Source: Punica granatum
Lineage: Eukaryota; Streptophyta; Magnoliopsida; Myrtales; Lythraceae
Direction of reading: 5' to 3'
Length of the DNA stretch: 64,000 bases
NCBI RefSeq assembly: GCF_007655135.1
Contig: NW_022204097.1
Coordinates: 1-64,000, forward strand
Below, one piece after another: positions 9,753-20,421 of this stretch. The first letter of the stretch is position 1, and every line of letters starts with the position of its first letter. The translations under genes and the position numbers were made by a program. The notes beneath the pieces were generated by a model. The model ran no database searches. It had not been told where the DNA came from and was given only the letters and a program-made list of their open reading frames with translations.

Positions 9753-11499
9753 ATTGGTGTATTGCTTGCGTGAACGCGGTTGAGCAGTATTGTCTTGTTG
9801 AGTTCTAGGAGCTGGGACACGTTGAGCCGGCTGAGGAGGCCTCGAAGTCGGGGGTCTAACTGGTTGAACTTGAACAGAAGGGTACGGTTGCGGAGGGGTT
9901 GCGACTGGATAACAGTGGGCGGGGTTGAGAAGTAAGCTTGCGGCGTTTGATGAGGTTGCATATACTGCACGGGATGCGCATATGGCTGAGAAATCGGTAA
10001 TGCAGGGGCGTAGTCCACCGACATTGGGTGTGGAGCTTGATGTCCAGGATTGACGATGCCGATAGTCGCGTTTTTGCCTCTTCTGGATGTTCCGGCAGTT
10101 TGTTTCTTCGGTGTCTCTCTGTCTTTATTCCTTGCCGGATCTTCAATTCTTCCTAACTTAACTCCCATATCCAACTTCTTTCCTGCCTCAATCAGGTCTG
10201 AGAAAGAGGAAGTATGAGCCAGGAGATGTGAATAATACGCGCCTCTGAGCGTAGAATGAAACAGTTGAACTTGCTGACGCTCAGTGATTGGAGGTATATG
10301 CTTTGCCGCTTTTCCCCTCCATTCCGTTGCGTATGCTTCGAAAGTTTGACTTTCTTTCATCTCTGCCATGCTAAGATCAAGAAGAGTAGGAGGTGTCTCT
10401 GCACAGAATCGGTATTGGTCGAGGAATTTCTGAGAGAGATCTGTCCATGTAGAGATGTCGCCGGCTTTCAGGGTCATAAACCAATCTAGCGCTGATCCCG
10501 TAAGACTGTCTTGGAAAGTCTGGACGACAAATTCCTCATAATCCCAATACGGAAGCATTTTGCTATGGTAGTGACGGAGATGATGCCGAGGGTCTTTGGT
10601 CCCGTCGTACCTCTTGAAATCTGGAATTTTGATCTTAGGGGGTAACAACATGCCTGGAAAGAGATTCCAGTCACTGTCGCTGAAGTCATGACGGGACGTG
10701 CCTGCTTGGAGGGTTCGAATGGTTTCCTCCATTCTCTTCATTCTTTTCTCCTGTTCATTTTCAGGAGGAATGTTCGTCGGTAGAATTGCAGGTGCGGCAT
10801 GAGTAGGTGTGCCAGGCTCAGTGGGAGGAATATTTAGAGGCGGTGGAGTTTGGTAGGAGAAGCTCATTTGGGTTTGTGGAGCTTGGAATGAAAAAGGTTC
10901 CATAGTGGGAGCAGGGACTTGTGTGATCGCGACTGGAGGAACCGTCGGTGGTGGAACGGTGTGTAAATGGGGGATTGAGTAGGTATGGTGAGCGGCGGCA
11001 AAGTGATCATTGCGGGATCTGTTGATAGGAACGCCGCGGGTGGAAATGGCACTGATGTCGGAGCCGGTGGTGGTGGCATAGGATCACTGACTGGAGTGAT
11101 TGTCGGCACATATGTCGTTGCTGGAAAAGACATATCTTCGCTATCAGTCACATAAATAGGAGGGTCAATCGGATTCCGATGAACAGTTGTCCTGCGTTCA
11201 GGAGACGGAGTATGGCTTGAGGAAGCTCGGTTTTGATCCCGAAGCATTGCCATGAGCTCTGTCATATTGGTGTTCATATTGGCAGCCAACTGATTAACGA
11301 TCCCTTCAAGTGCGGCAAAGCGCACGGGATCGACAACATTGGGTGACACTTGTGCAGGAGAAGGGAAGTGCGTTGGAATAGCACCGGAATACGTTGTAGG
11401 TGCTGGAGATGATATCACACGTGTATCTTCCGGGATGGACTGTGCAGGCATCGGTGGCGCGTCTCGCTCCGAGATAACAGGTTGTTGCTCTTCAGCCAT
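9753..11499 (-). pseudogene. Gag, N-terminal and capsid regions (element A), two frameshifts
   Basis: Gag forms the virus-like particle and packages RNA. It starts at 11499 (MAEEQQP), as does B's gag (MAEEHQP at 26344). The first 170 residues or so are proline-rich and low in complexity, with a helical stretch around FAALEGIVNQL. The capsid-type core, at about 9950-10800, contains PDFKRYDGTKDP, HLRHYHSKM, SALDWF and KFLDQYRF, typical of plant Ty3/gypsy gag. The frame shifts near 10968 in a C5 run and near 9905 before the C-terminal part. Similarity resumes immediately after each shift, so these are small indels and not a domain boundary. Confidence 0.88.
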
Positions 11500-11804
11500 T
11501 TTTCCGCGTGCCCGAGTAGGGTATCGATGCGACGCCAGTTGTTAATACCTATATATGTGTAAGTGTATAAGTGCAATTGTTATGTGTTAACCATCTTCTA
11601 GATGTAAATGACAGTATATAAATGCATGAGATGTATGAGTTTAAAAACACTAATGCCATTACATCAGCTTGATTCGCGTTTCATAATTTACAAAGGCAGT
11701 CTGTTCAAAAGGAAACATAAACATTAAACCGCCAACTGTTACGACCCGTAGCTGAGTGAGCGCTACGCGAATTCTGTACAGGCAAAAACGCTCAGTAAAT
11801 GAGC
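11500..11804 (-). other. Spacer between ORF1 and gag (element A)
   Basis: About 305 bp with no ORF. It contains a 13-bp sequence, TAAACATTAAACC near 11706-11718, whose inverse lies upstream of ORF1 near 13327-13339, so ORF1 is flanked by a short inverted repeat. Homologous spacer sequence survives in B (about 26380-26640) and at the 5' ends of the C and D internal regions (about 39660-39780 and 54400-54518), where ORF1 has been deleted. Confidence 0.6.
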
Positions 11805-13301
11805 TCAAGGGTGGGAGATCCTGCGCGCTCTTGCCTGCGCTAGATCCAGCGTAGCGTTCAAACGCGCTATCTCCCTGTCTTGGCCGGCTACGCGTGCACG
11901 AGTTTGAACCAACTCGCTCTGAAGCTCTCTGTGATCAGTGAGTTCTGCGCGAATATCCACTAGCTCACAGCGAAGACGATCTCGTTCTGCCCTAATAACC
12001 TGCAGCTCTGTGCGTGCGACTCCTTGACTTGAGCTCTCTGCATCCGAAATGTCTGCGTGCGATGTTGGCAGTATCCGTGGCATGCGTAGTCGACGAACAG
12101 GTGCGAATCCATATGGATGGAACTGCATCACATACGCTGCTGTAGCTGCAAAAGCTCGCTCCTCGTCAGTGGGATGTTCTGGAAAGTACAATTGCTGGAC
12201 GATGCGCGTGCTCCATAAGCGTCGGACCTCTCTAACTCGTAGAATCCTATCCGGGAGTGAAATTGTGGTGTTTGACCATCTGAAGCAGTGTGAAGTGCGA
12301 TCTGCTTCTATAGGCATATCTTGTAGCCCGCCGAGTTGTCTGATGACTCGGGATGGAAAGATAAGTGTGCTCCCCAAATGACTGATTAAGGGAAGTCCTA
12401 TAATCGAAGGACATCCCATGATCATGGGACCGCCAGGATTCCAACGTGTAGTCCATAAAAACTGTGCTGGGGTGAGCTCCTCCATAAACTGCATCCAGTC
12501 GGTGTAGTTACGGTCGGAAGGTCGAAACACATGAAGTAAGCGAGCGATGAGTGATCGCTCGTCGGTGATACATGAAAAAGGATGAGATAAGCCGAACGGC
12601 CTGAGGTGTGCGAGAAGCCAAATCTGAAGCAAATGTGGAGATCCTCTCATCCTGCCCCGTCGATTCTCTCGTACATAGTCAAGAGACCGAATGGTCTCAG
12701 CCAAAACGGCTTCCACATAACTATGGCCTCCTACCACTTGGAGGATGACTTGAGCAAGTGCCCCGTCTGTGAGGTTCGACGAGTACGGGAATAGCATGGT
12801 TCCGAAGATGAGTAAAAGAAATCCGTGACAAGCGTCGCGCTGATAAGACTCTCCTGTGGCATTCAAAGCACTGGTCTGTATGAAGTCTATGAGCCATGTG
12901 GTCCTAATGCTGTGCTCCCCTCCATACTGAAGCTCGCAATAAACTTCTTCGTTGCGGAGACCTAAAAGGACGGCTAGTCTTTTCTGTATCGTGGCAAACG
13001 GGTTGGGCACCACGATGTCATGAACCGGTGTAGACAGCTGAAGAAGCGTCGCATATTCCTCTACTGTAGGTGCTAACTCTGTCCCATGGAAGCTGAAAAC
13101 GGCTCGCTGAGTATCCCAAAAACTAATGGCAGTTCTGAGTAGGGTCCAATCAATGGGAGAATCGGCGAGCAATGGTAGGTCTCCTATGAAGAGCCGGAGG
13201 AATGCGCGGTCTACTGGGCGGAATATGTTCCAAAGGCGAGTAATGTCCGCTGACGGTGTGATGATGACATCCAGCCTAGGACAGGGACGCGGGCGATCCA
13301 T
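11805..13301 (-). CDS. ORF1 protein of element A (Ogre-type accessory ORF, function unknown), intact
   Basis: A full 498-codon frame, the only unbroken coding region in the window. It starts at 13301, MDRPRPCPRL, just after a GGTAAGA segment, and ends at 11805. An ORF before gag is diagnostic of Ogre elements; its role is unknown. Recognisable features are FRPVDRAFLRLFIGDLPLL near residues 27-45, AISFWDTQ and APTVEEYATLLQL, a pattern shared with plant mobile-domain-like or DUF7745-type proteins (family name from memory, not searched). The last 70 residues or so are rich in E, R, L and A in heptad-like order and look like a coiled coil. E carries a diverged homologue and B a deleted relic. It is read in the same direction as gag, 305 bp upstream. 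Confidence 0.9.
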   Translation of the reverse strand: MDRPRPCPRLDVIITPSADITRLWNIFRPVDRAFLRLFIGDLPLLADSPIDWTLLRTAISFWDTQRAVFSFHGTELAPTVEEYATLLQLSTPVHDIVVPNPFATIQKRLAVLLGLRNEEVYCELQYGGEHSIRTTWLIDFIQTSALNATGESYQRDACHGFLLLIFGTMLFPYSSNLTDGALAQVILQVVGGHSYVEAVLAETIRSLDYVRENRRGRMRGSPHLLQIWLLAHLRPFGLSHPFSCITDERSLIARLLHVFRPSDRNYTDWMQFMEELTPAQFLWTTRWNPGGPMIMGCPSIIGLPLISHLGSTLIFPSRVIRQLGGLQDMPIEADRTSHCFRWSNTTISLPDRILRVREVRRLWSTRIVQQLYFPEHPTDEERAFAATAAYVMQFHPYGFAPVRRLRMPRILPTSHADISDAESSSQGVARTELQVIRAERDRLRCELVDIRAELTDHRELQSELVQTRARVAGQDREIARLNATLDLAQARARRISHP

Positions 13302-13893
13302 TCTTACCTAAATGGATAAGATATTGGTTTAATGTTTATAAACAAACTGATGTAATGTCCTAGTTTGTTTTGGAAATATGCATGCAGGTACAGAAAATAA
13401 ATTATAGCACGAGTTCTTTACATTATACAACACTCTCTTAGTGAAAACAACAAAAGGCTCGCCTAAAAAAGAAAACTACGAGCCGACTCAAAGACTCAAC
13501 TTTTGGGTCGGTAGGCTGCGTGAAGGTTATTTTTGGCCCAGCATGACGGTCCCCGTTTATGCATGGTTTCAGTGCTCTACTGGGAAAACCACTAACTAGG
13601 GATGGGGGCCCTCGATTCAAGGGTGTCAATTCCTTGAAATCGAGCGAGGATCTTTGGGGGCCGGTTCGGTGGCGGAGCCGACTCGATCCGTTCCCTTACT
13701 CGGAACCTCTGACTAACCTAGTTTCCTAAATTGGCGCCCGTGGGATTTCAGGCGAGGTACCTAAATCCACTAGTATGATGCAATGCAAGTGCGGAAAGTA
13801 AAGGTGCATAAAGTAGATAAGCGGAAAATTGTAGAAAGCGGTAAATGAACATGCAAGCAAACAAACGGGATCGAGCCTGAACCCACTAAGTAT
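13302..13893 (-). other. Untranslated leader of element A between PBS and ORF1
   Basis: About 590 bp without a supported ORF. Sections such as GACTCAAAGACTC and CAGCATGACGGTCCC recur in B (26930-27500), C (39780-40313) and D (54519-55039). This is where packaging and dimerisation signals usually sit in LTR elements, and it is kept in the coding-free elements C and D, which fits a cis-acting role. The role is inferred. Confidence 0.65.
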
Positions 13894-13913
13894 GTCCCCA
13901 GTGGAGTCGCCAA
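13894..13913 (-). other. Element A primer binding site (PBS)
   Basis: In element sense the 5' LTR ends in CCGTACA, then GCT, then TGGCGACTCCACTGGGGACA. The same motif occurs in B, C, D and E with zero to three changes. It resembles the PBS reported for Ogre elements, said to pair with a tRNA-Arg 3' end; the tRNA is recalled, not checked. It sits 2-3 bases from the LTR, as expected. Confidence 0.88.
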
Positions 13914-14173
13914 GCTGTACGGACCCGAATGTGGACTCTCGTCGGGGCCCGCATCGCGCGCTTTTGGATCGCGCGGCTTGGTCGGAACGTCCACCTTCCC
14001 GCGGGGACGCGCGTCGAACACGCGTGAGAGAAGGAGTCGCCACTTATCATTTTACGACCCGAAGGTCGAGGGCGGATAAGTTACCCTGGGTCTAGGGGTA
14101 TGGAACACCTAGTTTGTTGTTAAGGCATTGATCTGTGCGGAACCGGAAAATCCGTGTTCGGGGGTTCATGTTA

Positions 14174-14196
14174 CGTGCGGGCCTATATCCCGCACG
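14174..14196 (-). other. U5 hairpin of element A 5' LTR
   Basis: CGTGCGGG, a 7-base loop, then CCCGCACG: a perfect 8-bp stem about 260 bp from the inner LTR end. It is perfect also in F (19381-19403) and D left (44318-44340), near-perfect in E, B and C left, and decayed in C right and D right. A structural role in the leader RNA is inferred. Confidence 0.7.
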
Positions 14197-16689
14197 CCCT
14201 TTCGGTACTCTGGTTTGCTAGGCTTGCATGTTTTATTATTTACCGCGTGAATTAAGCTGCACTCGGCTCGCACGTTTTGACACCGGATATTCGATGAACC
14301 AAACGATGTCGGTTGAGAAGCCGGGAAAGAAGTAAATCTATATGTCGGGGAATTGGTTCACAATCTTGCATTACAGTTCATCGAACCATGGAGGTTGAAT
14401 CCCTACGTGAACCAGAACCGCGATATCTTGGATTCACTTGTGTCTGGGCAAGCATTAGACCGATTCGATTAATTCGACTCTCGGACCGTTCGCTCACCGA
14501 CTGGAATTCTTACAGAATAAAATGCACCAAATAGAATCCTTACAATGCTCTCAAAAACAATAAATACAAATTGCAAAAGGGTCGAATTCCAGTCGTTTCG
14601 CGTTCGGTTATTATTCCACTCTAACTCACCGTGAGTTTAGGGAAAAGACCGAAGAACTGAAATTCAATGAACGCTCTCACTGAATAGGGCGTTGGACCCT
14701 GTGAGTGTTGATTAGGGTATTGGACCCTGTGCTCGATGATTAGGGCGTTGAACCCTAATATTATTCGGCCTAGGGGTCAGGCCCGACCCGCATGGCAAAC
14801 AGGTGTAGAAAGATAACAAGCAACAGGTTAATAACAGACAAAGTGTTTGTTATTGTCTTGTTTACGTGAATTAACAGATTATTAACCCAGGGGTGTTTTT
14901 GCAAGCAAATGCCATATGCTAAACAATCAAACATATGCCAATGTTTCAGCATTCGGCTTTGTTTTGAGAACTTGACAAAGAGAGTCAAATCTCAGGTGTG
15001 TGAATCGCTTTTACAGTTGTTCTGTATTGTGACACTGAATTACCACTGAATTAACCAAACTCGTGTTTTGACTCTAGATTTGGAATCTAGAATTCCTCCT
15101 AACCATTATCTAGTGTTTGGTTAGGTCGAGTGAAAGGTTAATCAACATTTCACAGGTTTTCTGACAAGGATCAACTGTTCTAGTTACCCGAGTCTATGTT
15201 AGGATAGCAGAAACTCATCAGTTAGATAAGAAAAGGCTATGCAGATGAACCTGCACCTGAACAGGTAGCCCGTTCTTATCCCGTACTGTAGTGTTTCTGT
15301 TATGCTAACCCTAAGGATGTCGCTGGATTGTGAAAAGACGATTTTGCCCTTTATTTGAAAATTGTTTTCAGAAAAAAGGGGAAACATCACAGTGCGGGCC
15401 ACCTCGGCCTGTAGCCGGTGTCGACCGATTCCCTGGATCATCCAGGGTTGTGCAAGAACCCTGAAAAAGCCAAAGAATCGGTTGATCTGTCCGGAAGTGA
15501 TCCAGAAAGATCTTCCGTATCTTGACATGAGTTACCTGGAATCAAGTGAAAACTCAAGTTGAGACACAAAAGCCCTTTTTAGACGTCCATGCTACATCGG
15601 ACCGCGCGTTTCGGGTTTTGAAATTGATAAGTTTAAAAAGGGCACCAACATCCTTTGACGACTCGTCGACGCGAGTTATCAGTTAATGTCCAATTCGGGT
15701 AAACTTTATCAGTGTGAAGTGAGTTTAATCGTGTGAGCGTCCCGATTAACCAGTTTGTGGCATTAATGCTTAAGGGTTGTGCCGAATGCATTAATTGTGA
15801 AAACGATTCGCGACTCGACGACCAAGACGATTCCATAAGGATCGAGGATAATTTGGTCTAATGACCGAAACTATCCTCATAACCAAATGGACCCGAATGA
15901 GTCATCGATACTCGAATCCATGCATGCTTTGTTTAAAAGAGTCTTTACATGATATTTTAATATGGGAATCGTAAAGACATTGAAGTAAAACTTCACATCA
16001 TCCGATCAACAAATTAAACTTGAGATAAGGAATTCATTCTTGACTCAAGGAAGGCCAAGAAGCCCTCGGCTTCATCTTGTGAAGGGTGGCCGAAGGTTCT
16101 CATGGCTCTATCCGAGTCACGAACGATTTCCTAATCGTGGTTTAATTATTTCTCGCATGCTCAAACATCGACCGTGATAAATAGCACCCTTTTTTAACAA
16201 AAGCCGGCGTTATCACGATTTGTTTAGCTCATTCAAACATACAAACATTCACAAACGTGTTAATTAAGGAAAAGGATAACATAACACCGGCTTCATGCAT
16301 GCAATAATGATAAACAAACTCGGAAATTAACTTGAATAGGCTAAGGAGACCGATCTTAACCCGAAAAGAGCAATTTAAATCTCAACCCTCTCCTTTAGAG
16401 AATTGGCCGAGACTTAATGTGCCATAATAGGGTCGGGATAGTCTTCTTTATGATGATCCAAGCCCCTTTCCGACATGGTAGCAAGTCCTAAGATAGTGTA
16501 CGTGTATAATATAACATAAAATTGCATAAAAATTAAATCTTGTGAATGAAACATGCATGAAAACACCATAATACTCCATAGCCATGCAAAAATATAAAAA
16601 GTCCTAACTCCTCTAAGTCGAAAGTGTTTTACCTAGCCTCGGAATACGAGGAAAGAGTCGGGGAAGTGTTTGAGAGTCGGGTGACTCGG

Positions 16690-17125
16690 TGGAACCCTTA
16701 AAAGGGTATTCGGGTGCAAGGATGGACGTGCACGGGCACGGTCGAGCACGGTGACGGGAGCTAGTGGGCACGGACGTGCGCTGGTGACGGGCGCGGAGGG
16801 CGTGCGCGGTGACGGAGCGGGGGTGCGAGGATGACGGGCGGCGTGCGCGACGGGCGCACGGGGTGAGAGGGAGACGGGAGAGGGGCGCGGAGCCGCGGGG
16901 AATGGCGCGAGGGGTGACGAGACGGCGCGTGACGGCGTGCGGGCGCGTGCGCGTGGTGACGGGCGTGCGGGCGTGCGCTGGTGCGGTGCGGGCTGCTGGC
17001 TGCGGACGTGCGCTGCGGACGCCTGGCTGGATGCTGGCTGCGCTCGGTGACGCCTGGCTGCGGATGCTGGCTGCGCTCGGTGACGCCTGGCTGCGCTCGG
17101 TGACGCCTGGTGACGGGCACTGTTC
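16690..17125. repeat. GC-rich repeat tract in element A 5' LTR
   Basis: A strongly GC-rich stretch rich in GACGGGCG and GCGTGCG words, ending in two to three copies of a roughly 33-bp unit with GATGCTGGCTGCGCTCGG and TGACGCCTGG. It lies about 300 bp downstream of the TATA box in element sense. The left LTR's version at 1-100 differs in copy arrangement, and D has other GC-rich words at the same place. It opens long ORFs (189 codons at 16613-17182 on the minus strand) that look compositional, not coding. Confidence 0.8.
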
Positions 17126-17442
17126 ACCCGAGAGCTCCAACTTCACCCGAAATGATCCAAAATGATAAGCAAACGACTCCAAACTAAAAAACTGGGTTCA
17201 GAAATGGAATCCTTGGGTCCGAAACATGTCGTCTATGAAGTTTGAAGAATTTTGGATATAAGTCGGAATAGTGCCCGCTATGGATCCCGACCTAAACTCC
17301 AAAGCTATTTGGCTTGATTCTTGATTTTCATGAAGTTCTTTGCTTGCTGCTGGTTCCTAAGGAGTTGAGAGCATTTTCTAGAGGGAGAAACTAGCAAGAT
17401 GATGTGTGCTTCATGCATGATTAGCTTAATCACAAATAGGCA

Positions 17443-17450
17443 ATATATAT
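17443..17450 (-). promoter_or_regulatory. TATA box in element A 5' LTR
   Basis: ATATATAT at the position equivalent to 417-424 in the left LTR. This copy should drive the genomic transcript leftward toward PBS, ORF1 and gag, giving a leader of about 3.5 kb of R/U5 before the PBS. Confidence 0.6.
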
Positions 17451-19053
17451 GTGAAGCTAATGAGCAATTAAGCAAAACAAAGCACCATTAAGGGCCTCAT
17501 TAATGAAGGTCGGTTGCCCTAATGGAGATGAGGATGAATGTCATCCAAGTATCTTGATGAGGAAGAGCCAAGAAGCATTAATGGAGGTGGAGTTAATGGC
17601 TTGAGTGTTGACTTGGAAGACCAAAGATATTTTGGGCTAGGTGAGGGCAAGAGAGGAAAGGGGAAAAGGCCGAAAAGTTTGGGGCAAAGGGCGGTTGCCC
17701 TTGGGCAGCCCGTGGGTCCCACGGCTTGTGAGGAGAAACCGGGAAAAGACTCGGGTCTCGATTGGTCGCGTATTCGAAGTTCGTGGTTCGAATTGAACGT
17801 CGAATTGTCTGTATACGCGTGAAAACGGAGTTAATGAGCCCAAGATTGACATTTTCTATTGAGAAATGTCCCGGATGTGTGTGGGGCTCGGGAGCCGATT
17901 TTGCCCATTGCAAGTGATCGGGGCGAAGTTGTCCGCTTCTGACAGCATATCCCGTGTCTGCATCTCATGTTGGTCATTTTGGCATAAGTTGTCAAACCAC
18001 GTGAACAATCATCCCTTAAGCCGGTAATGCTAACGTGGGGCCGGAGACGTCCTAGGAGGCCGAGACTGGTTTTCTCAAGATGACTTTGAGTTGCTTGGGC
18101 ACTCCGGAGATTACTGTAATCTCTGTTTGTCAAGATTAGACCTCCAAGGACTTGAAGAGTGTATCTGAGACCTCTAAAGCACTGTTTGAGAGATCTAGAT
18201 GAGTTGTGTGAATTATTCCGACGACTCCACATTGAGCCTTAAGAAGGCTAGCATTGTGTAACGTAAGCATTCGGCGTCAAATTTCCCCAAAGAGGACCTC
18301 CGGATATGGATTTCCACTGAAAATGGTCATTTCCGCTCTTTGGAGGTTACTCGGGAAACCGCGAAGGGTTTTGCTGTCTGTTTTGCCCAATTGTGAATGT
18401 CTGCTAGAGTTTTCTGGGCAATGCGGTATGAACTTCGTTTGCCGTAATTCCATCAGACCCTTCTCCGGCTATGCTCTTCTGAAGAGGGGTATGCTTGTTT
18501 TGCCGTTCGGAAGTCATTTGAAGTGTCTGTGTGACTTCCAAAAGACAATCTGAAGCGTTGTTCCTACTCTGTGTGCTGATGGGGCATGGCCGCGTCTGAT
18601 ATTTGGAATTAACTTTTCTCCAGGAAACCGGCATTTTTGGACTTCCACTGAAAAGTTGTCTGTATACAGAAAGTTGTTCTGTATAGAACAGATGATTTGC
18701 AAAATGCCTTTGGGGACACTCTTCATCTATTTGGCACTGGTGTGGATTTTTGGAGTCCAATATTCACTATCTTCCGATGACCGAGCGAACTATCGGAAAA
18801 TAGTGCCGTCCGTGTAATACACTGAAAACGCCGGTTTTGGACATTGTTGAGTTCTTTGGTCGCTCTGTTCCCCTTTGGTGACCCCTAGAGTCCTTCTGTC
18901 ATGTCCATGGGCCATTTGCTCAATTTTGCCAACTTGAGGATGAATAGTGATTTCTTGCTCTGCCGAGCCGTTTTCTGTATTCTGCTCAAGTCGTGGCTTG
19001 GGTCATTGCTAATATCATTGTTTGGAATGGTGAGCCAAAATGGGGTGCTGACA

Positions 19054-19655
19054 TTAGTTATTGTAAGAATCCCATTCAGTAAGCGAACGGTTCGAGAGTG
19101 GAATCATTCGAATCGGTCCTATGCTTGCCCAAACAAAAGTAAATCCAAGATCTCGTGGTTTTGGTTTACGCAGGAATTCAACCTCCGCGATTCGATGAAC
19201 TGTAACACAAGATTGTGAACCAATTCCCCGACACGCGAGTTTACTTCTCTCTCGGCTTCTCGATCGACATCGTCTAATTCATCGAATATTCGGTGTCAAA
19301 ACGTGCGAGCTGAGTGCAACTTAATTCAAGCGGTAAATGATAAAACATGCAAGCCTAGCAAACCAGAGTACCGAAAGGGCGTGCGGGATATAGGCCCGCA
19401 CGTAACATGAACCTCCGAACACGGACTTTCCGGTTCCGCACAGACCAATGCCTTAACAACAACTAGGTGTTCCATACCCCTAGACCCCAGGTAACTTATC
19501 CGCCCTCAACCTTCGGGTCGTAAAATGATAAGTGGCGACTCCTTCTCTCACGCGTGTCCGTCACGCGTCCCCATGGGAAGGTGGACACTCCCAAGCCACG
19601 TGATCCAAAAGCGCGCATGCGGGCCCCAACGAGAGTCCACATTCGGGTCCGTACA
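19054..19655 (+). repeat. Element F: inner-end fragment of a plus-strand LTR
   Basis: Bases 19054-19655 are the reverse complement of the terminal 600 bp or so of element A's own LTR type (13916-14520), with about 90% agreement by eye, ending in CATTCGGGTCCGTACA. Element A therefore inserted into an LTR of opposite orientation, whose other part should lie beyond the left end of A. No PBS follows, so this is the outer end of a 3' LTR or a solo LTR. The next five bases, GAGCC, would be its target duplication. Confidence 0.8.
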
Positions 19656-20398
19656 GAGCCCACGTTTCTTTAATTTACTTATCAGTTATTCAAAATCTCA
19701 CAGTGAGCCGAAGAGGAATATTGGCCTAGTGCGAACCGATCGGGATTCATGTACTGTATTTTTTTTTCTGCATTTTGTAATTATTCGAGAGTACATTGTA
19801 AGGGTATCTTTATTTGTATATTCATTCATTCATTGTAAGGATCCTTGGTCGATGAGTGAATGGTCCGAAAGTTGAAGCGACCGAATCGGTTTATTTACCC
19901 GAAGATGAGTAAATTCAATGATTCGCGGTTTCGATTCGTGCGGGTAGTTGACCACCATGGTCCGATAAACCGTAGTGCAAGGATAGCGAACCGACTCATC
20001 GACGTGCGAGTTTACTCTTCGCTCTGGTTCTTGACCCGAATCAATCGTTTCACCGAGTTTACGGTGTCAAAATGGGCGAGGAGAGCACAACTTAATTCAC
20101 GAGGTAAATAAATAAAAACAGCAAGCCCAAGGCAAATAGAGTACCAAAAGGGCGTGTGGGATATAGGCCCGCACGTAATAAAACCCCCGAACTCAGAATT
20201 TCCGGCTCCGCAAGACCAATGCCTAAACAACTAGATGTACCCCATATCCCTAGACCCGGATAACTTACCAACCCTCAACCTCCGAGTCATAAACAGGTAA
20301 GTGGCGCTTGTCCGTCATGCGTCCCCGGGAAGGTGGATACTCCCAAGCCGCGCTACGAGCCTGCGCGCCCCTACGCGATCAAAATTCAGGTCCGCACA
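19656..20398 (+). repeat. Element E 5' LTR, inner part
   Basis: This stretch aligns as a diverged inverse copy of the same LTR end (13916-14660), with the landmarks CTCACAGTGAG, GTGTCAAAA, the U5 hairpin near 20148-20170 and an end TCCGCACA at 20398 followed by GCT and a PBS. It is clearly older and more diverged than F. Its outer part is cut off by the F/A insertion at 19655/19656. Confidence 0.8.
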
Positions 20399-20401
20399 GC
20401 T

Positions 20402-20421
20402 TGGCAACTCTACTGGGGACA
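20402..20421 (+). other. Element E primer binding site
   Basis: TGGCAACTCTACTGGGGACA, two transitions from A's PBS, three bases after the LTR end CCGCACA. Orientation is opposite to A to D, which fixes E as a plus-strand element. Confidence 0.85.

Larger units (their letters stand above)
1..19053 (-). mobile_element. Element A: near full-length Ogre/Tat-type Ty3/gypsy LTR retrotransposon
   Basis: Two near-identical copies of a long terminal repeat (1-2019 and 13916-19053) flank an 11.9 kb internal region read on the minus strand. In element sense the order is 5' LTR, PBS, leader, ORF1, gag, protease, intron, RT, RNase H, second RNase H, integrase, 3' UTR, PPT and 3' LTR. LTR ends are TGTCAGCACC...GGTCCGTACA in element sense, the usual TG...CA. 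If the left LTR is as long as the right one, the whole element is about 22.2 kb, typical of Ogre elements. The left LTR is cut by the window start, so its target duplication cannot be checked; the right flank is TTAGT. Outside one indel cluster I see only two or three substitutions between the LTRs in about 1.9 kb, so insertion looks recent. It lies inside an LTR of element F. Confidence 0.95.
13916..19053 (-). repeat. Element A 5' LTR (complete, 5138 bp)
   Basis: Runs from the base after the PBS spacer to GCTGACA at 19053, the point where identity with the left LTR (ending 2019) stops. In element sense it has about 1.6 kb of U3, a TATA box at 17443-17450, then about 3.5 kb of R/U5. Internal landmarks are a GC-rich repeat tract (16690-17125), and near the inner end a perfect hairpin (14174-14196). 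ORFs within it on either strand are short and unlike known proteins. Confidence 0.95.

Noticed and set aside
16613..17182. Proline-, arginine- and alanine-rich ORFs of 118-189 codons on both strands
   Set aside because: Caused by GC-rich repeat composition; the equivalent tracts in the other LTRs do not keep the frames.
19054..19655. Reading 19054-19655 as part of element A's own LTR in an inverted repeat
   Set aside because: It is diverged from A's LTR by roughly a tenth while A's two LTRs are nearly identical, so it belongs to another, older copy.
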